Source: a virus. From it: a stretch of DNA of 29,504 bases. Made by a program: the position numbers and the translations under genes. Below are positions 22,696-28,930 of this stretch, piece after piece (the stretch's first letter is position 1; the number at the start of each line of letters is the position of its first letter). The stretch spans positions 1 to 29,504 of the IMG/VR virus record IMGVR_UViG_3300036791_001411, one strand, 5' to 3'. A model generated the notes under the pieces. It ran no database searches. It was given only the letters and a program-made list of their open reading frames with translations, and was not told the DNA's origin.

Positions 22696-23480
22696 TTGCC
22701 CCCGCCGTCACCTACTTCTCCGGGCTGCACACCCCCCGCATCGCCGCCACTGCGCGGCGGCGGGGGGATATCGGCCTCGTAATCACGCCCGACCACAACG
22801 CCTACACCGAAGCGGCGGACTATCCCGCGTACATGGTCGACAACGGCGCCTTCAGCCAGAAGGGCTTCCGCCCCGGCGCCTTTGAGCGGTTACTCACGCG
22901 CGTCGCGGCGGACGACGCGATCCGGCGCAAGCTCTGGTTTGTGGTGGCGCCCGACGTAGTCTGCAACCATACCCGTACCCTGGAACTGTTCCGCTGGTGG
23001 GAACCGCGCATCCATGCGCTGGGTCTGCCTGTCGCTTTCGTCGCGCAGAACGGCATTGAGGAACGCCTGGACGAGGTCCCCTGGGACCGCATGGACACGC
23101 TCTTCCTGGGCGGCGACACCGCCTGGAAGGAAGGCGACCTGGGGCAGATGGAATGGGCACAGAGTCGCGGCCTGCCGCCCATTGGGGAGATCGGGCATCC
23201 CGGTTACGCGAACTGGTTGCGCATGTGGGAAGAGGCCGAAGCACGCAACATCCCGATTCACATGGGGCGCGTCAACTCGCTGCAACGCATGGAACTGGCG
23301 CATGTGTTCTACGATGCACGCAGCTCTGACGGCACCATGCTGAAGTTCCAGCAGACCGACCGCATGCAGCAGTTGGAGCGCTGGCTGGACTGGATCAATC
23401 ACAGCACCGGGATGCTGGTGGAACCGCGCAAGCCCAAGCCATGCGACGAACGGCAGTATGGCCTGGAGCTGTGCGGCTGA
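22692..23480 (+). CDS. TGT/DpdA-like transglycosylase (262 aa)
   Basis: A TIM-barrel family related to tRNA-guanine transglycosylases; phage DpdA members place 7-deazaguanine bases in DNA. Seen: AYMVDNGAFSQ (47-55; Asp50 matches the TGT DSGGFQ base-binding site), VVAPDVV (84-90), FVAQNG (116-121), LFLGGDTAWK (137-146), MGRVNSLQR (191-199) and ARSSDGT (209-215). The last two are typical of phage DpdA-like proteins. Length is shorter than bacterial TGT (about 370 aa). No queC, queD, queE or folE homologue is visible here, so the base would come from the host or genes outside the window. Substrate (DNA or tRNA) is inferred, not shown. Confidence 0.75.
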   Translation: MIAPAVTYFSGLHTPRIAATARRRGDIGLVITPDHNAYTEAADYPAYMVDNGAFSQKGFRPGAFERLLTRVAADDAIRRKLWFVVAPDVVCNHTRTLELFRWWEPRIHALGLPVAFVAQNGIEERLDEVPWDRMDTLFLGGDTAWKEGDLGQMEWAQSRGLPPIGEIGHPGYANWLRMWEEAEARNIPIHMGRVNSLQRMELAHVFYDARSSDGTMLKFQQTDRMQQLERWLDWINHSTGMLVEPRKPKPCDERQYGLELCG

Positions 23481-23497
23481 TTGGGCATCAACCTTGA

Positions 23498-23536
23498 GGC
23501 ACTCTCACGAGTGCCGATAGGCCGATATCTGATCGG
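23498..23536 (+). promoter_or_regulatory. Two stem-loops before the DUF6874-like gene
   Basis: GGCACTC-TCAC-GAGTGCC (7-bp stem, 23498-23515) is followed by CCGAT-ATCTG-ATCGG (23522-23536) and then a ribosome-binding site GGACAAAGGA before ATG 23555. The first hairpin shares its loop and inner stem with the element at 24286. Confidence 0.7.
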
Positions 23537-23554
23537 ACAAAGGAACGACAACGA

Positions 23555-23854
23555 ATGAAACGCGACACACAGATCAACTGGACGCTCAGCGCGAATGACT
23601 TCGCCGTGATCGTCAAGATTGCCGAACGCGCGACCGCGCTGGCGAAGCGGCTGCACGTAGTCTACCCGGAGGAAACCATCCTGCGGGACCTGCAAGCCTG
23701 CCACGCGAACGGCTGCGCCCTGGACCTGGAAGGGCTGCTGGCGGCAGGCGATGGCGATTTCGGTCATGACGTATTCGGAATCAACAAGCACCTGAACCGC
23801 GAGACGGGAAAGCTGGAGGGCTTCTTTATCCCGCGCCTTGCGTCCCGGTATTAA
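23555..23854 (+). CDS. DUF6874-like phage protein (99 aa)
   Basis: Contains FAVIVKIAERATALAKRL, ILRDLQACHANGCALDLEGLL and DFGHDVFGINKHLNRETGKLEGFFIPR. The motif order 'I-x-ACHANG-x-x-LDL' then 'HDVFGI-x-x-H-x-x-R-x-TG-x-L' fits a phage family I know as DUF6874. No catalytic site is obvious. It is preceded by stem-loops and followed by a new promoter, so it may be a single-gene unit. Confidence 0.68.
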   Translation: MKRDTQINWTLSANDFAVIVKIAERATALAKRLHVVYPEETILRDLQACHANGCALDLEGLLAAGDGDFGHDVFGINKHLNRETGKLEGFFIPRLASRY

Positions 23855-23858
23855 TCGC

Positions 23859-23887
23859 TTGTAATCGCCAGCTAAGCTGGTTAAGAT
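23859..23887 (+). promoter_or_regulatory. Promoter with operator dyad, second copy
   Basis: TTGTAA (23859-23864), 17 bp, TAAGAT (23882-23887). CCAGCTAAGCTGG (23868-23880) lies in the spacer at the same position as in the 20649 promoter: both dyad centres lie 8 bp before the -10 box. Confidence 0.75.
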
Positions 23888-23892
23888 AGATG

Positions 23893-23911
23893 GGGCCGGG
23901 ACTCCCGGCCC
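23893..23911 (+). promoter_or_regulatory. Stem-loop at or near the 5' end of the mRNA
   Basis: GGGCCGGG-ACT-CCCGGCCC forms an 8-bp GC stem with a 3-base loop, starting where the upstream promoter should initiate and ending 2 nt before AAAGGA. It could protect the mRNA or modulate initiation. Confidence 0.65.
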
Positions 23912-23922
23912 GAAAGGACACA

Positions 23923-24273
23923 ATGCCGAACAACGAACACACCGAAACCGAACGCACTATCACCCTGACGCCGAATTACGAGCACCTGTTCCGCACCATG
24001 ATCAAGAGCGCCCAAGAGCAGGGCGACGCACACCGCATGTTTCTAGGACGCGCGGACCGCGCCGAGCTGCTGCGCGAGGTGCAACGCTGGTTCGCGCCCT
24101 TGACCATCGCGACCAACTCCGCCGCCACAGTCCCGGCGATTGAGGAGCTGCGCGGAGTCATGACCGACATGCTGACGGCGCTGGATCAGGAGGCCCAGCG
24201 CGTGGAGCGCGTCACGTGGGAGGCAGAAGACGCCCTGGAGATGAGCGAAGATCGCCGGAAAGGTCTGCTCTAG
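23923..24273 (+). CDS. Hypothetical helical protein (116 aa)
   Basis: ATG 23923 has AAAGGA upstream, preferred over an ATG in the leader hairpin. The product is charged and helical: TLTPNYEHLFRTMIKSAQEQ, AELLREVQRWFAPL, then MTDMLTALDQEAQRVERVTWEAEDALEMSED. No family recognised. Expressed from the operator-containing promoter. Confidence 0.68.
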   Translation: MPNNEHTETERTITLTPNYEHLFRTMIKSAQEQGDAHRMFLGRADRAELLREVQRWFAPLTIATNSAATVPAIEELRGVMTDMLTALDQEAQRVERVTWEAEDALEMSEDRRKGLL

Positions 24274-24274
24274 G

Positions 24275-24336
24275 CGCGCACGGTCGCGCACTCTCACGAG
24301 TGCGCCTCCGCGTGCATCTGGCACGGACAAGGACAA
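24275..24336 (+). promoter_or_regulatory. Structured intergenic element, copy B
   Basis: An 8-bp stem GCGCACTC/GAGTGCGC with loop TCAC (24286-24305) is flanked by GCACGGTC and CCTCCGCGTGC, whose GCACG/CGTGC can pair as an outer helix. The flanks match those of the element at 25791. It ends at the ribosome-binding region GGACAAGGA of the next gene. Confidence 0.7.
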
Positions 24337-24337
24337 C

Positions 24338-24781
24338 ATGAACAACAACAAACCAACCAACGACGGCCCAGCACAGCCGCAGGCGCCCAGCGTGAGCTTC
24401 TGGGCGGATGCGGTAGTGATCAGCCGTTACACCCGCGCCCAGGCGCTAGAGGACGGCGTGCTGGTGGACGCTGGCACGATGGCGAAGGAGGCAGGCTTCA
24501 CCTTCCCGGTCGCCCTGACGCACGCGGTCTGGCACGGCTTCATTGAGCCGGACCCGCGCGCTATGGGACTGGGGCAGTCCACCGATGGCAGGCTGTGGGA
24601 CACGCTGCAATGCCTGCGCGTCGCGATCCGCAAGGCGCCCGTGGGTCAAGACACCATCCGCTTCCGCGTGCTGTACGTCATGGCGACCGCACAGCGCAAG
24701 CTGGTGGACCTGAAAGCGGTATGCGGCCCCGGCGACAACGCCGAGCCAGTGATCACCGTGATGCTTCCGGAGGAGGACTGA
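24338..24781 (+). CDS. DUF6573-like protein (147 aa)
   Basis: Contains WADAVVISRYTRAQALEDGVLVDAG, then AGFTFPVALTHAVWHGFI, a motif series I recognise from DUF6573 proteins on plasmids and phages; later FRVLYVMATAQRKLVDLKAVCGPGD. Length fits the family. Family function is not established. The ATG follows GGACAAGGACAAC. Confidence 0.72.
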   Translation: MNNNKPTNDGPAQPQAPSVSFWADAVVISRYTRAQALEDGVLVDAGTMAKEAGFTFPVALTHAVWHGFIEPDPRAMGLGQSTDGRLWDTLQCLRVAIRKAPVGQDTIRFRVLYVMATAQRKLVDLKAVCGPGDNAEPVITVMLPEED

Positions 24782-24782
24782 G

Positions 24783-25004
24783 ATGCCATACGACAAGCCG
24801 TACAACTACGTCAACGTCACTGAGTCGGTTGACACCACGGACGTGATGGAGGCCGTCGCTCACGACACCGATGGCCCCGAGCCGGAAGCTGCCGACGCCA
24901 GCGCGTGGCTGCTTGAACACACCGACCGCTTGGGCGAGGTGATGACATACGCCGCCCGTGAGTACATCCAGAAGAATTGGGGGAAAGACCGCAATGGCAA
25001 ATAG
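24783..25004 (+). CDS. Hypothetical acidic protein (73 aa)
   Basis: ATG lies two bases after the DUF6573-like gene's stop, with GGAGGA upstream. Acidic N-terminal half (SVDTTDVMEAVAHDTDGPEPE) and a helical C-terminal half (DRLGEVMTYAAREYIQKNW). Overlaps the next gene by 11 bp. No family recognised. Confidence 0.65.
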   Translation: MPYDKPYNYVNVTESVDTTDVMEAVAHDTDGPEPEAADASAWLLEHTDRLGEVMTYAAREYIQKNWGKDRNGK

Positions 25005-25212
25005 CATGATCCGCATCATGCTGTGCAGCGATGAGTTTGGGGGCGAACACGCCCCCATCACCGTGCAGACGGCGGACCTGGAAGAGTTGACCTCGTTGGG
25101 CTACCGCCGGGTGCACGAGGCGGGACACTACGACGACGGCGCCGAGACATGGCAGGGACCAGCGCGCACAATGGCACGATGCTGGAAGAAATGGGGAAGG
25201 AAAACACGATGA
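24994..25212 (+). CDS. Hypothetical protein (72 aa)
   Basis: Start ATG 24994 follows GGGGGAAAGA; an extension upstream to 24958 overlaps the previous gene and looks less natural. Sequence MANSMIRIMLCSDEFGG, then TVQTADLEELTSLGYRRVHEAGHY. Overlaps next gene by ATGA. Unknown function. Confidence 0.65.
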   Translation: MANSMIRIMLCSDEFGGEHAPITVQTADLEELTSLGYRRVHEAGHYDDGAETWQGPARTMARCWKKWGRKTR

Positions 25213-25580
25213 CGAAAACTAACGAGCTGCCTACCGAACGCACGATCCAGATGGCCGCACGCCGCGCACGCAAGGCGGGCCGAAACATGAAAGACTCCTG
25301 GGCCAACTTCAAGCGTCTCTACGGCATCACCGACATCCCGCTGCTTACGCGCTGTGAGCTGGAAGAGATCTACGCGGGCACGTTCTGGAATACCGAGGTG
25401 GACCCACGCTACGGGCATTACTGCCAGTGCTGCGGCGCGGTCGAGGGCAAGCCTCACCACGACCCGGACTACACGCACGTGATTACGAATATCGTGCGCC
25501 ATCCTAGACGCAGGCAGTATCTATGCCAGATTTGCCGCGAAGGTTTAGACCAACTCGCCGCCGAAAGGAAGGCACGATGA
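25209..25580 (+). CDS. Zinc-binding protein with HNH-like C-terminus (123 aa)
   Basis: GAAGGAAAACACG precedes ATG 25209. Residues ~66-110 contain CQCCGAVEGKPHHDPDY and YLCQICREGLDQ: two CxxC pairs with histidines, and the phrase GKPHHDPDY resembles the 'LH-x-HH-x-D' core of zinc-HNH folds, though key residues for a nuclease cannot be confirmed. Many phages encode such 'HH-D' treble-clef proteins of unknown function. N-terminus basic. Coupled to the next gene by ATGA. Confidence 0.68.
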   Translation: MTKTNELPTERTIQMAARRARKAGRNMKDSWANFKRLYGITDIPLLTRCELEEIYAGTFWNTEVDPRYGHYCQCCGAVEGKPHHDPDYTHVITNIVRHPRRRQYLCQICREGLDQLAAERKAR

Positions 25581-25789
25581 CCACCGAACGCAAGCGTTGC
25601 CTGGGACGGACCCCAGGCAATATCCTGAGCAGCTACCAGTGCGCCAACCACGCACGCGCCGGATCGGAGTACTGCTACGCGCACGATCCGGCGACCGAGA
25701 AGGAACGCATGGCGCGGGTTAAGCGGGCGATGGACGACCGCCGCCTGGAGCGCCTGGACCGGGAGCGGCGGCGCCAGGAGAGCCGCTAG
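25577..25789 (+). CDS. Zinc-finger-like small protein (70 aa)
   Basis: N-terminal CLGRTPGN, then QCANHARAGSEYCYAHDP: a C-x(n)-C-x10-C-x2-H arrangement seen in small phage and host proteins. The C-terminal 40 residues are a highly charged helix (ERMARVKRAMDDRRLERLDRERRRQ). GAAAGGAAGGCACG upstream. Likely nucleic-acid binding; inference only. Confidence 0.7.
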   Translation: MTTERKRCLGRTPGNILSSYQCANHARAGSEYCYAHDPATEKERMARVKRAMDDRRLERLDRERRRQESR

Positions 25790-25865
25790 GCGCCCACGGT
25801 CGCACACCCACCCATCCAGGGCGGTGTGCCTCCGCGTGCGCCTGGAGCGTACGGCAAGGAGCAAC
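25790..25865 (+). promoter_or_regulatory. Structured intergenic element, copy C
   Basis: GCACACC/GGTGTGC form a 7-bp stem (25802-25829) around a 14-base loop. Flanks GGCGCCCACGGTCG and CCTCCGCGTGCGCC can pair as an outer helix. The flanks closely match copy B while the inner stem differs by compensatory changes. Ends at the ribosome-binding site CAAGGAG before ATG 25871. Confidence 0.7.
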
Positions 25866-25870
25866 AACAC

Positions 25871-26047
25871 ATGAAACGACTAGAAGGCTTTGCCGCTATC
25901 GAGTACGCGGAGGCCCACGGCCTTACGCTCGACAAGTACAACGACCCGACTGAAGAAGCCCGCGAGGGCCTCTCGCCGGATGAAGCCCGCGCCGTAGCCC
26001 GTGAAGACGCGCGCCTGATCTACCTCGATATCATTGGAGAAGGGTAA
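25871..26047 (+). CDS. Small acidic protein (58 aa)
   Basis: ATG 25871 has CAAGGAG 10 nt upstream; an upstream in-frame start would run through the stem-loop element. Sequence MKRLEGFAAIEYAEAHGLTL, then PDEARAVAREDARLIYLDI. Helical and acidic; unknown. Confidence 0.65.
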   Translation: MKRLEGFAAIEYAEAHGLTLDKYNDPTEEAREGLSPDEARAVAREDARLIYLDIIGEG

Positions 26048-26050
26048 GCC

Positions 26051-26185
26051 ATGACCGACCTCAACGAGCTGGAACCCTGCGACTGGATCGACTGGGACGA
26101 AGGGCGGGATTTTCCCGCCCCCGACCAGGGCCAGGACGACCGGGACGAAGAGCACATCGCGACCAGGAGCACCCAGCGATGGTAG
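26051..26185 (+). CDS. Very acidic 44-aa protein
   Basis: ATG 26051 lies 3 nt after the previous stop, with GAGAAGGGTAA upstream. It reads MTDLNELEPCDWIDWDEGRD, and about one residue in three is Asp or Glu. Its TAG overlaps the ATG of the next gene. Such small acidic phage proteins may mimic DNA, but that is speculation. Confidence 0.6.
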   Translation: MTDLNELEPCDWIDWDEGRDFPAPDQGQDDRDEEHIATRSTQRW

Positions 26186-26463
26186 AGGACCGCGACCCCA
26201 AGGTGGGCGACCGCATCGAGGTGAGCGGCGGCACACGCGCGTTTGTCGGCACGGTGCTGGGCGCGGATGACGCGCTCGTGATCGTTGCCGAGGCGCCAGG
26301 GCGCATGACCTACCTCAGAAGGAATGCCGGCAGCACCGACCCCAAGACCTGGCGGTGTGCCGGCCGCGCCGTGCGCGTCAAGATCATTACACGCGCGATC
26401 ACACGCGCTCAGCAGCAGACCTTCTCCAAGGCGCTCAAGGACCTGGAGCGCAAGACCCGGTAG
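26179..26463 (+). CDS. Hypothetical KOW/SH3-like protein (94 aa)
   Basis: DPKVGDRIEVSGGTRAFVGTVLGADDALVIV resembles the opening of a small SH3-like barrel (KOW or similar, 'G-D-x-V-x-V' then 'G-x-V'), followed by basic strands and a helix (TFSKALKDLERKTR). Fold assignment is weak. It is the last gene before a new promoter. Confidence 0.62.
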   Translation: MVEDRDPKVGDRIEVSGGTRAFVGTVLGADDALVIVAEAPGRMTYLRRNAGSTDPKTWRCAGRAVRVKIITRAITRAQQQTFSKALKDLERKTR

Positions 26464-26467
26464 AACC

Positions 26468-26496
26468 TTGAAGCAGCTAAGCTGTTAAACTATAAG
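26468..26496 (+). promoter_or_regulatory. Promoter with operator dyad, third copy
   Basis: TTGAAG (26468-26473), 17 bp, TATAAG (26491-26496). CAGCTAAGCTG (26474-26484) lies directly after the -35 box. It precedes the two-gene unit with the DUF29 protein. Confidence 0.7.
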
Positions 26497-26538
26497 CAAG
26501 TTGTTGTCTAAAGGACTAAAGGAGACGAACCAAGAAGT

Positions 26539-26748
26539 ATGCTGAACCGGGAACCCATTCTCACAGCCTTAGCGCAAGCGACCTACGAAGAGATTCAAAG
26601 CGAGTACAAGAGGCGTATCGCTGGTCTGCGCAAGACGCGATCCGGCGGCAATCGTTGGGCAAAGCACAACCCGAGTGCGCTTAAGGGTTGCCGCTGCGGA
26701 AAGTGCATCGCCGCCAGAAAGCGCAGAAAGTCGCAAGAGGCAGCTTAG
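26539..26748 (+). CDS. Small basic protein with CRCGKC (69 aa)
   Basis: AAAGGAGACGAACCAAGAAGT precedes the ATG. N-terminal helix EPILTALAQATYEEIQSEYKRRIAG, then basic RKTRSGGNRWAKHNPSALKGCRCGKC, ending in RKRRK. The Cys cluster and charge suggest nucleic-acid binding. No family recognised. Confidence 0.66.
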   Translation: MLNREPILTALAQATYEEIQSEYKRRIAGLRKTRSGGNRWAKHNPSALKGCRCGKCIAARKRRKSQEAA

Positions 26749-26750
26749 AC

Positions 26751-27161
26751 ATGAACCTATACGAGACCGACTTCCATGCCTGGGCGTTTGAACAGGCTCA
26801 GAAGATACGCGCTGGCGAAGCCATCGACGCCGAGAATGTCGCAGAGGAGCTGGAAAGCTTGGGACGCAGCGAACAGCAACAACTGGAAAGCCGTCTGACG
26901 ATCCTCCTGACGCACTTATTGAAGTGGGAGTTTCAACCCGACCGGCGCTCATCAAGCTGGAAGGGAACCATCAAGGAGCAGCGCCATCGCATTGCCAGGC
27001 TGCTTTTGAAGATGCCCAGCCTGCAAGCCTGCCTGGACGAGAGCATTGCCGATGCTTACGCCATCGCACGGATCAGCGCAGGCGTTGAAACCGGGATGGT
27101 CGAGGAGGACTTCCCGTCAGAGTGCCCTTACAGCACGGAACAGATCTTGAGCGAGCAATGA
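26751..27161 (+). CDS. DUF29 family protein (136 aa)
   Basis: Full-length match to DUF29 by pattern: YETDFHAWAFEQAQKIRAG, AEELESLGRSEQQQLESRL, LTHLLKWEFQPDRRSSSWK, IKEQRHRIARLL and FPSECPYSTEQIL. DUF29 proteins are common in bacterial chromosomes and less usual in phages; function unknown. ATG 26751 has GAGG nearby. In a unit ending at the bidirectional terminator, it may be a transferred accessory (moron) gene. Confidence 0.85.
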   Translation: MNLYETDFHAWAFEQAQKIRAGEAIDAENVAEELESLGRSEQQQLESRLTILLTHLLKWEFQPDRRSSSWKGTIKEQRHRIARLLLKMPSLQACLDESIADAYAIARISAGVETGMVEEDFPSECPYSTEQILSEQ

Positions 27162-27208
27162 TACACTGGGGTGGTTCGTTGTTTGCAACTTGTTGTCGTT
27201 GTGTCATG

Positions 27209-27250
27209 ACGCGGCTGGGAGTATAGCTCACTCCTGGCCGCGTTTCGTTT
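27209..27250 (+). terminator. Probable bidirectional terminator between convergent genes
   Basis: CGCGGC/GCCGCG stem (27210-27242), one mismatch region, then GGAGT/ACTCC; followed by TTTCGTTT on the plus strand. It overlaps the end of the minus-strand gene. Confidence 0.65.
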
Positions 27251-27608
27251 CTGCCTCAGGTTCTTGACGCTGCTCTTTGAGGAGCTGCTCTCTGAGCCCT
27301 TCCACTTCGTCCAGCTCCAGCTCCACTTCAATATCCAAGTCGGTCTCTTTGCGCCAGTCGTGCAGAAAGAGCGGCGTGTATTCACCGCAATAGGCACCGA
27401 GTACGTTAAAACTCATCCACTCGTGCGCGTCCTCTTCGCTCATGCCTTTCGCCATGAAGATCTCGACGCACTTCTCGTAGTCGTAGCAGGCGACCGGCTC
27501 CCGGCAGGCGCCGTCGACTACCCCGACCAAGGCGCCCTCAAAGCCGTCCGCTACCAGACACTCCGGGTAGTTGTCGCGCAGACTTTCCAGGATCTCCTCA
27601 GGCGTCAC
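27228..27608 (-). CDS. Conserved phage protein, acidic (126 aa)
   Basis: GTG 27608 follows the upstream TAA by 6 nt. Contains VADGFEGALVGVV, then YDYEKCVEIFMAKGMSEEDAHEWMSFNVLGAYCGEYTPLFL, a motif run I know from a widespread small phage family without known function. The C-terminal ~40 residues are a Glu-rich helix (DIEVELELDEVEGLREQLLKEQ). Probably operonic with the membrane protein upstream. Confidence 0.72.
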   Translation of the reverse strand: MTPEEILESLRDNYPECLVADGFEGALVGVVDGACREPVACYDYEKCVEIFMAKGMSEEDAHEWMSFNVLGAYCGEYTPLFLHDWRKETDLDIEVELELDEVEGLREQLLKEQRQEPEAETKRGQE

Positions 27609-27614
27609 GCGCGC

Positions 27615-27758
27615 TTACCCCTGGCTCACCAGCACGGCCAGCAGCCAGAACGCCAGGCCCAGCGGCTCCAGCTTCACGCGCTGCGGCTGAATCTCCAGCG
27701 CCGCCAGCACCAGGCAGACGAAGCCCAGCAGCATCAGAATCGCACGCGGAGTCACCAT
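27615..27758 (-). CDS. Small two-helix membrane protein (47 aa)
   Basis: ATG 27758 is preceded by GGGAGGG. Residues 5-20 (RAILMLLGFVCLVLAAL) and ~32-46 (LGLAFWLLAVLVSQG) are hydrophobic helices separated by EIQPQRVKLEP. Similar tiny two-helix proteins occur in many bacteria and phages. Function unknown. It is too short for most automatic calls. Confidence 0.72.
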   Translation of the reverse strand: MVTPRAILMLLGFVCLVLAALEIQPQRVKLEPLGLAFWLLAVLVSQG

Positions 27759-27859
27759 CGGTCCCTCCCTTGCGGAACGAAATCGCTACGTGTAGTAGTT
27801 TAATACAGGGCACAACCACAGAGAGTATGCGGCAGGACTGCTTGGAGGGGAAGGAGAAA

Positions 27860-27946
27860 ATGTGCGGCTACTTTACAAGCAAGAAAGCAGCCGCATCTCA
27901 GACAGTACGCAAGAAGCCCAAACGACTTCTTGAAACGACTTCTTGA
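27860..27946 (+). CDS. Possible 28-aa basic peptide
   Basis: ATG 27860 follows GGAGGGG and AAGGAG, a very strong ribosome-binding stretch. Reads MCGYFTSKK and ends in a Lys/Arg-rich part; an inverted repeat TGCGGCT/AGCCGCA covers its start, and a 13-bp tandem repeat covers its end. It could be a leader peptide or a chance frame. Confidence 0.35.
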   Translation: MCGYFTSKKAAASQTVRKKPKRLLETTS

Positions 27947-27960
27947 AACTTCTTAAAGCG
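27918..27960. repeat. 13-bp tandem repeat
   Basis: ACGACTTCTTGAA occurs twice in a row near 27919-27944, followed by a partial ACTTCTTAA. Lies between the small peptide and the convergent RHH-like gene. Confidence 0.75.
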
Positions 27961-27976
27961 TCCTTTAAAGAACTGC

Positions 27977-28342
27977 CTAGCGGGTCGCATATTCAAGCAG
28001 CAAGTTGATACATTCGATCAGGCGCCGGTCCCTGGTCTTGAACAACTTCTCGCTATTTACCTGATAGCGTTGGCGCTGTTCCCGATCACTACGGCGAGGG
28101 CTGGCTGACTTGGCCTGTTCAAATCCCCCCCTGTCCTGAATGTCGTTAAAGCACTTGGCTAAATACTCCGTCATCGTCAATGGCGGCGTGTGTCCGGCTG
28201 CGGCAACCTTGAGCTGCTGCCGCAACGTGCTCGGCCAACGCACTGCAATGTAGTCCTTAAGCTCTTTGTCGTTTTCCTCCTTGGCAGTGCCTTTCTTGCC
28301 ACTCTTCTCCTCCTTCTTGTTGAGCTTTCTGTCCGGTGTCAT
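27977..28342 (-). CDS. RHH-like DNA-binding protein with charged N-terminus (121 aa)
   Basis: ATG 28342 has GAGGA 8 nt upstream. Residues 1-30 are Lys/Glu-rich. Residues ~31-70 read YIAVRWPSTLRQQLKVAAAGHTPPLTMTEYLAKCFNDI: a strand then two helices, as in RHH repressors that use a longer turn. The C-terminus is charged and helical. Divergent from the HTH gene at 28568; the pair may form a regulatory switch. Fold inferred. Confidence 0.65.
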   Translation of the reverse strand: MTPDRKLNKKEEKSGKKGTAKEENDKELKDYIAVRWPSTLRQQLKVAAAGHTPPLTMTEYLAKCFNDIQDRGGFEQAKSASPRRSDREQRQRYQVNSEKLFKTRDRRLIECINLLLEYATR

Positions 28343-28567
28343 GGGGTTGTTCCTCGTTGTTGGGTTGTGTTCTACCCGTTACGCACTTGAAGGTTGTCCC
28401 TTTCCTTAAGCTGTTTCCCGGCCGACTGCGACCGGGTTCTCTTGTGATTGTTTATATCACACAAGGTATAGTTCATCACACGTAACATCCGATCTGGCCT
28501 GAAAAATTATATTTGATTTGTTTCGTTAAAACTAGCGAAACATCTACACGTCGCCGTATTGCAGCGG
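28343..28567. promoter_or_regulatory. Regulatory region between two divergent regulators
   Basis: ATCACAC occurs twice 19 bp apart (28456-28462, 28475-28481), about two helical turns. GTTTCG-N10-CGAAAC (28520-28541) is a dyad operator candidate. TATAGT occurs at 28467-28472 and 28571-28576. AT-rich compared with surroundings. No convincing -35/-10 pair was fixed. Confidence 0.55.
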
Positions 28568-28855
28568 GTGTATAGTCGACTCATCAGAAAAGGGAAGCGA
28601 AAGAATCGCAGAAGCAACTTCCCCACCGCGCTGGAGCTGCACGCGATGGCGCGTGCCGTACGCTCCTGCAGGGGAAGCGTCGTCCAGATCGCCGCACGCG
28701 TCAGGCGGCGGGATGGCGGGATCGGTGTTGCCCATTCGGCGGTCAGCCGGACCCTGAGCGGCTACGAACGCAACCGCCCGGTGATCGCGGCGGTGGTCAA
28801 GTTCCTGCGGCGGCGTGGCTACGGGTTCGCCACCAACGGATACGGCAGCGCCTGA
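28568..28855 (+). CDS. HTH DNA-binding regulator (about 95 aa)
   Basis: Residues from SNFPTALELHAMARAVRSC through GSVVQIAARVRRRDGGIGVAHSAVSRTLSGYERNRPVIAAVVKFLRRRGYG form a Cro/XRE-like HTH. The second helix QIAARV and recognition helix AHSAVSRTLSGY are clear. The start is uncertain: TTG 28559, GTG 28568 or ATG 28646 (GGAG upstream); helix 1 begins before the ATG, so an earlier start is likely. Opposed to the RHH-like gene. Candidate for repressor of the CAGCTAAGCTG sites, untested. Confidence 0.65.
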   Translation: MYSRLIRKGKRKNRRSNFPTALELHAMARAVRSCRGSVVQIAARVRRRDGGIGVAHSAVSRTLSGYERNRPVIAAVVKFLRRRGYGFATNGYGSA

Positions 28856-28888
28856 GACAAGGTAGTGTCACAACCTCCCCCAAACCAC

Positions 28889-28911
28889 GCGCAGGCGGAG
28901 TGTGCCTGCGC
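28889..28911 (+). promoter_or_regulatory. Stem-loop before the ssDNA-binding gene
   Basis: GCGCAGGC-GGAGTGT-GCCTGCGC gives an 8-bp stem. AAAGGAG begins 4 nt later and precedes ATG 28931. Confidence 0.65.
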
Positions 28912-28930
28912 ACGAAAGGAGTAAACGGCA

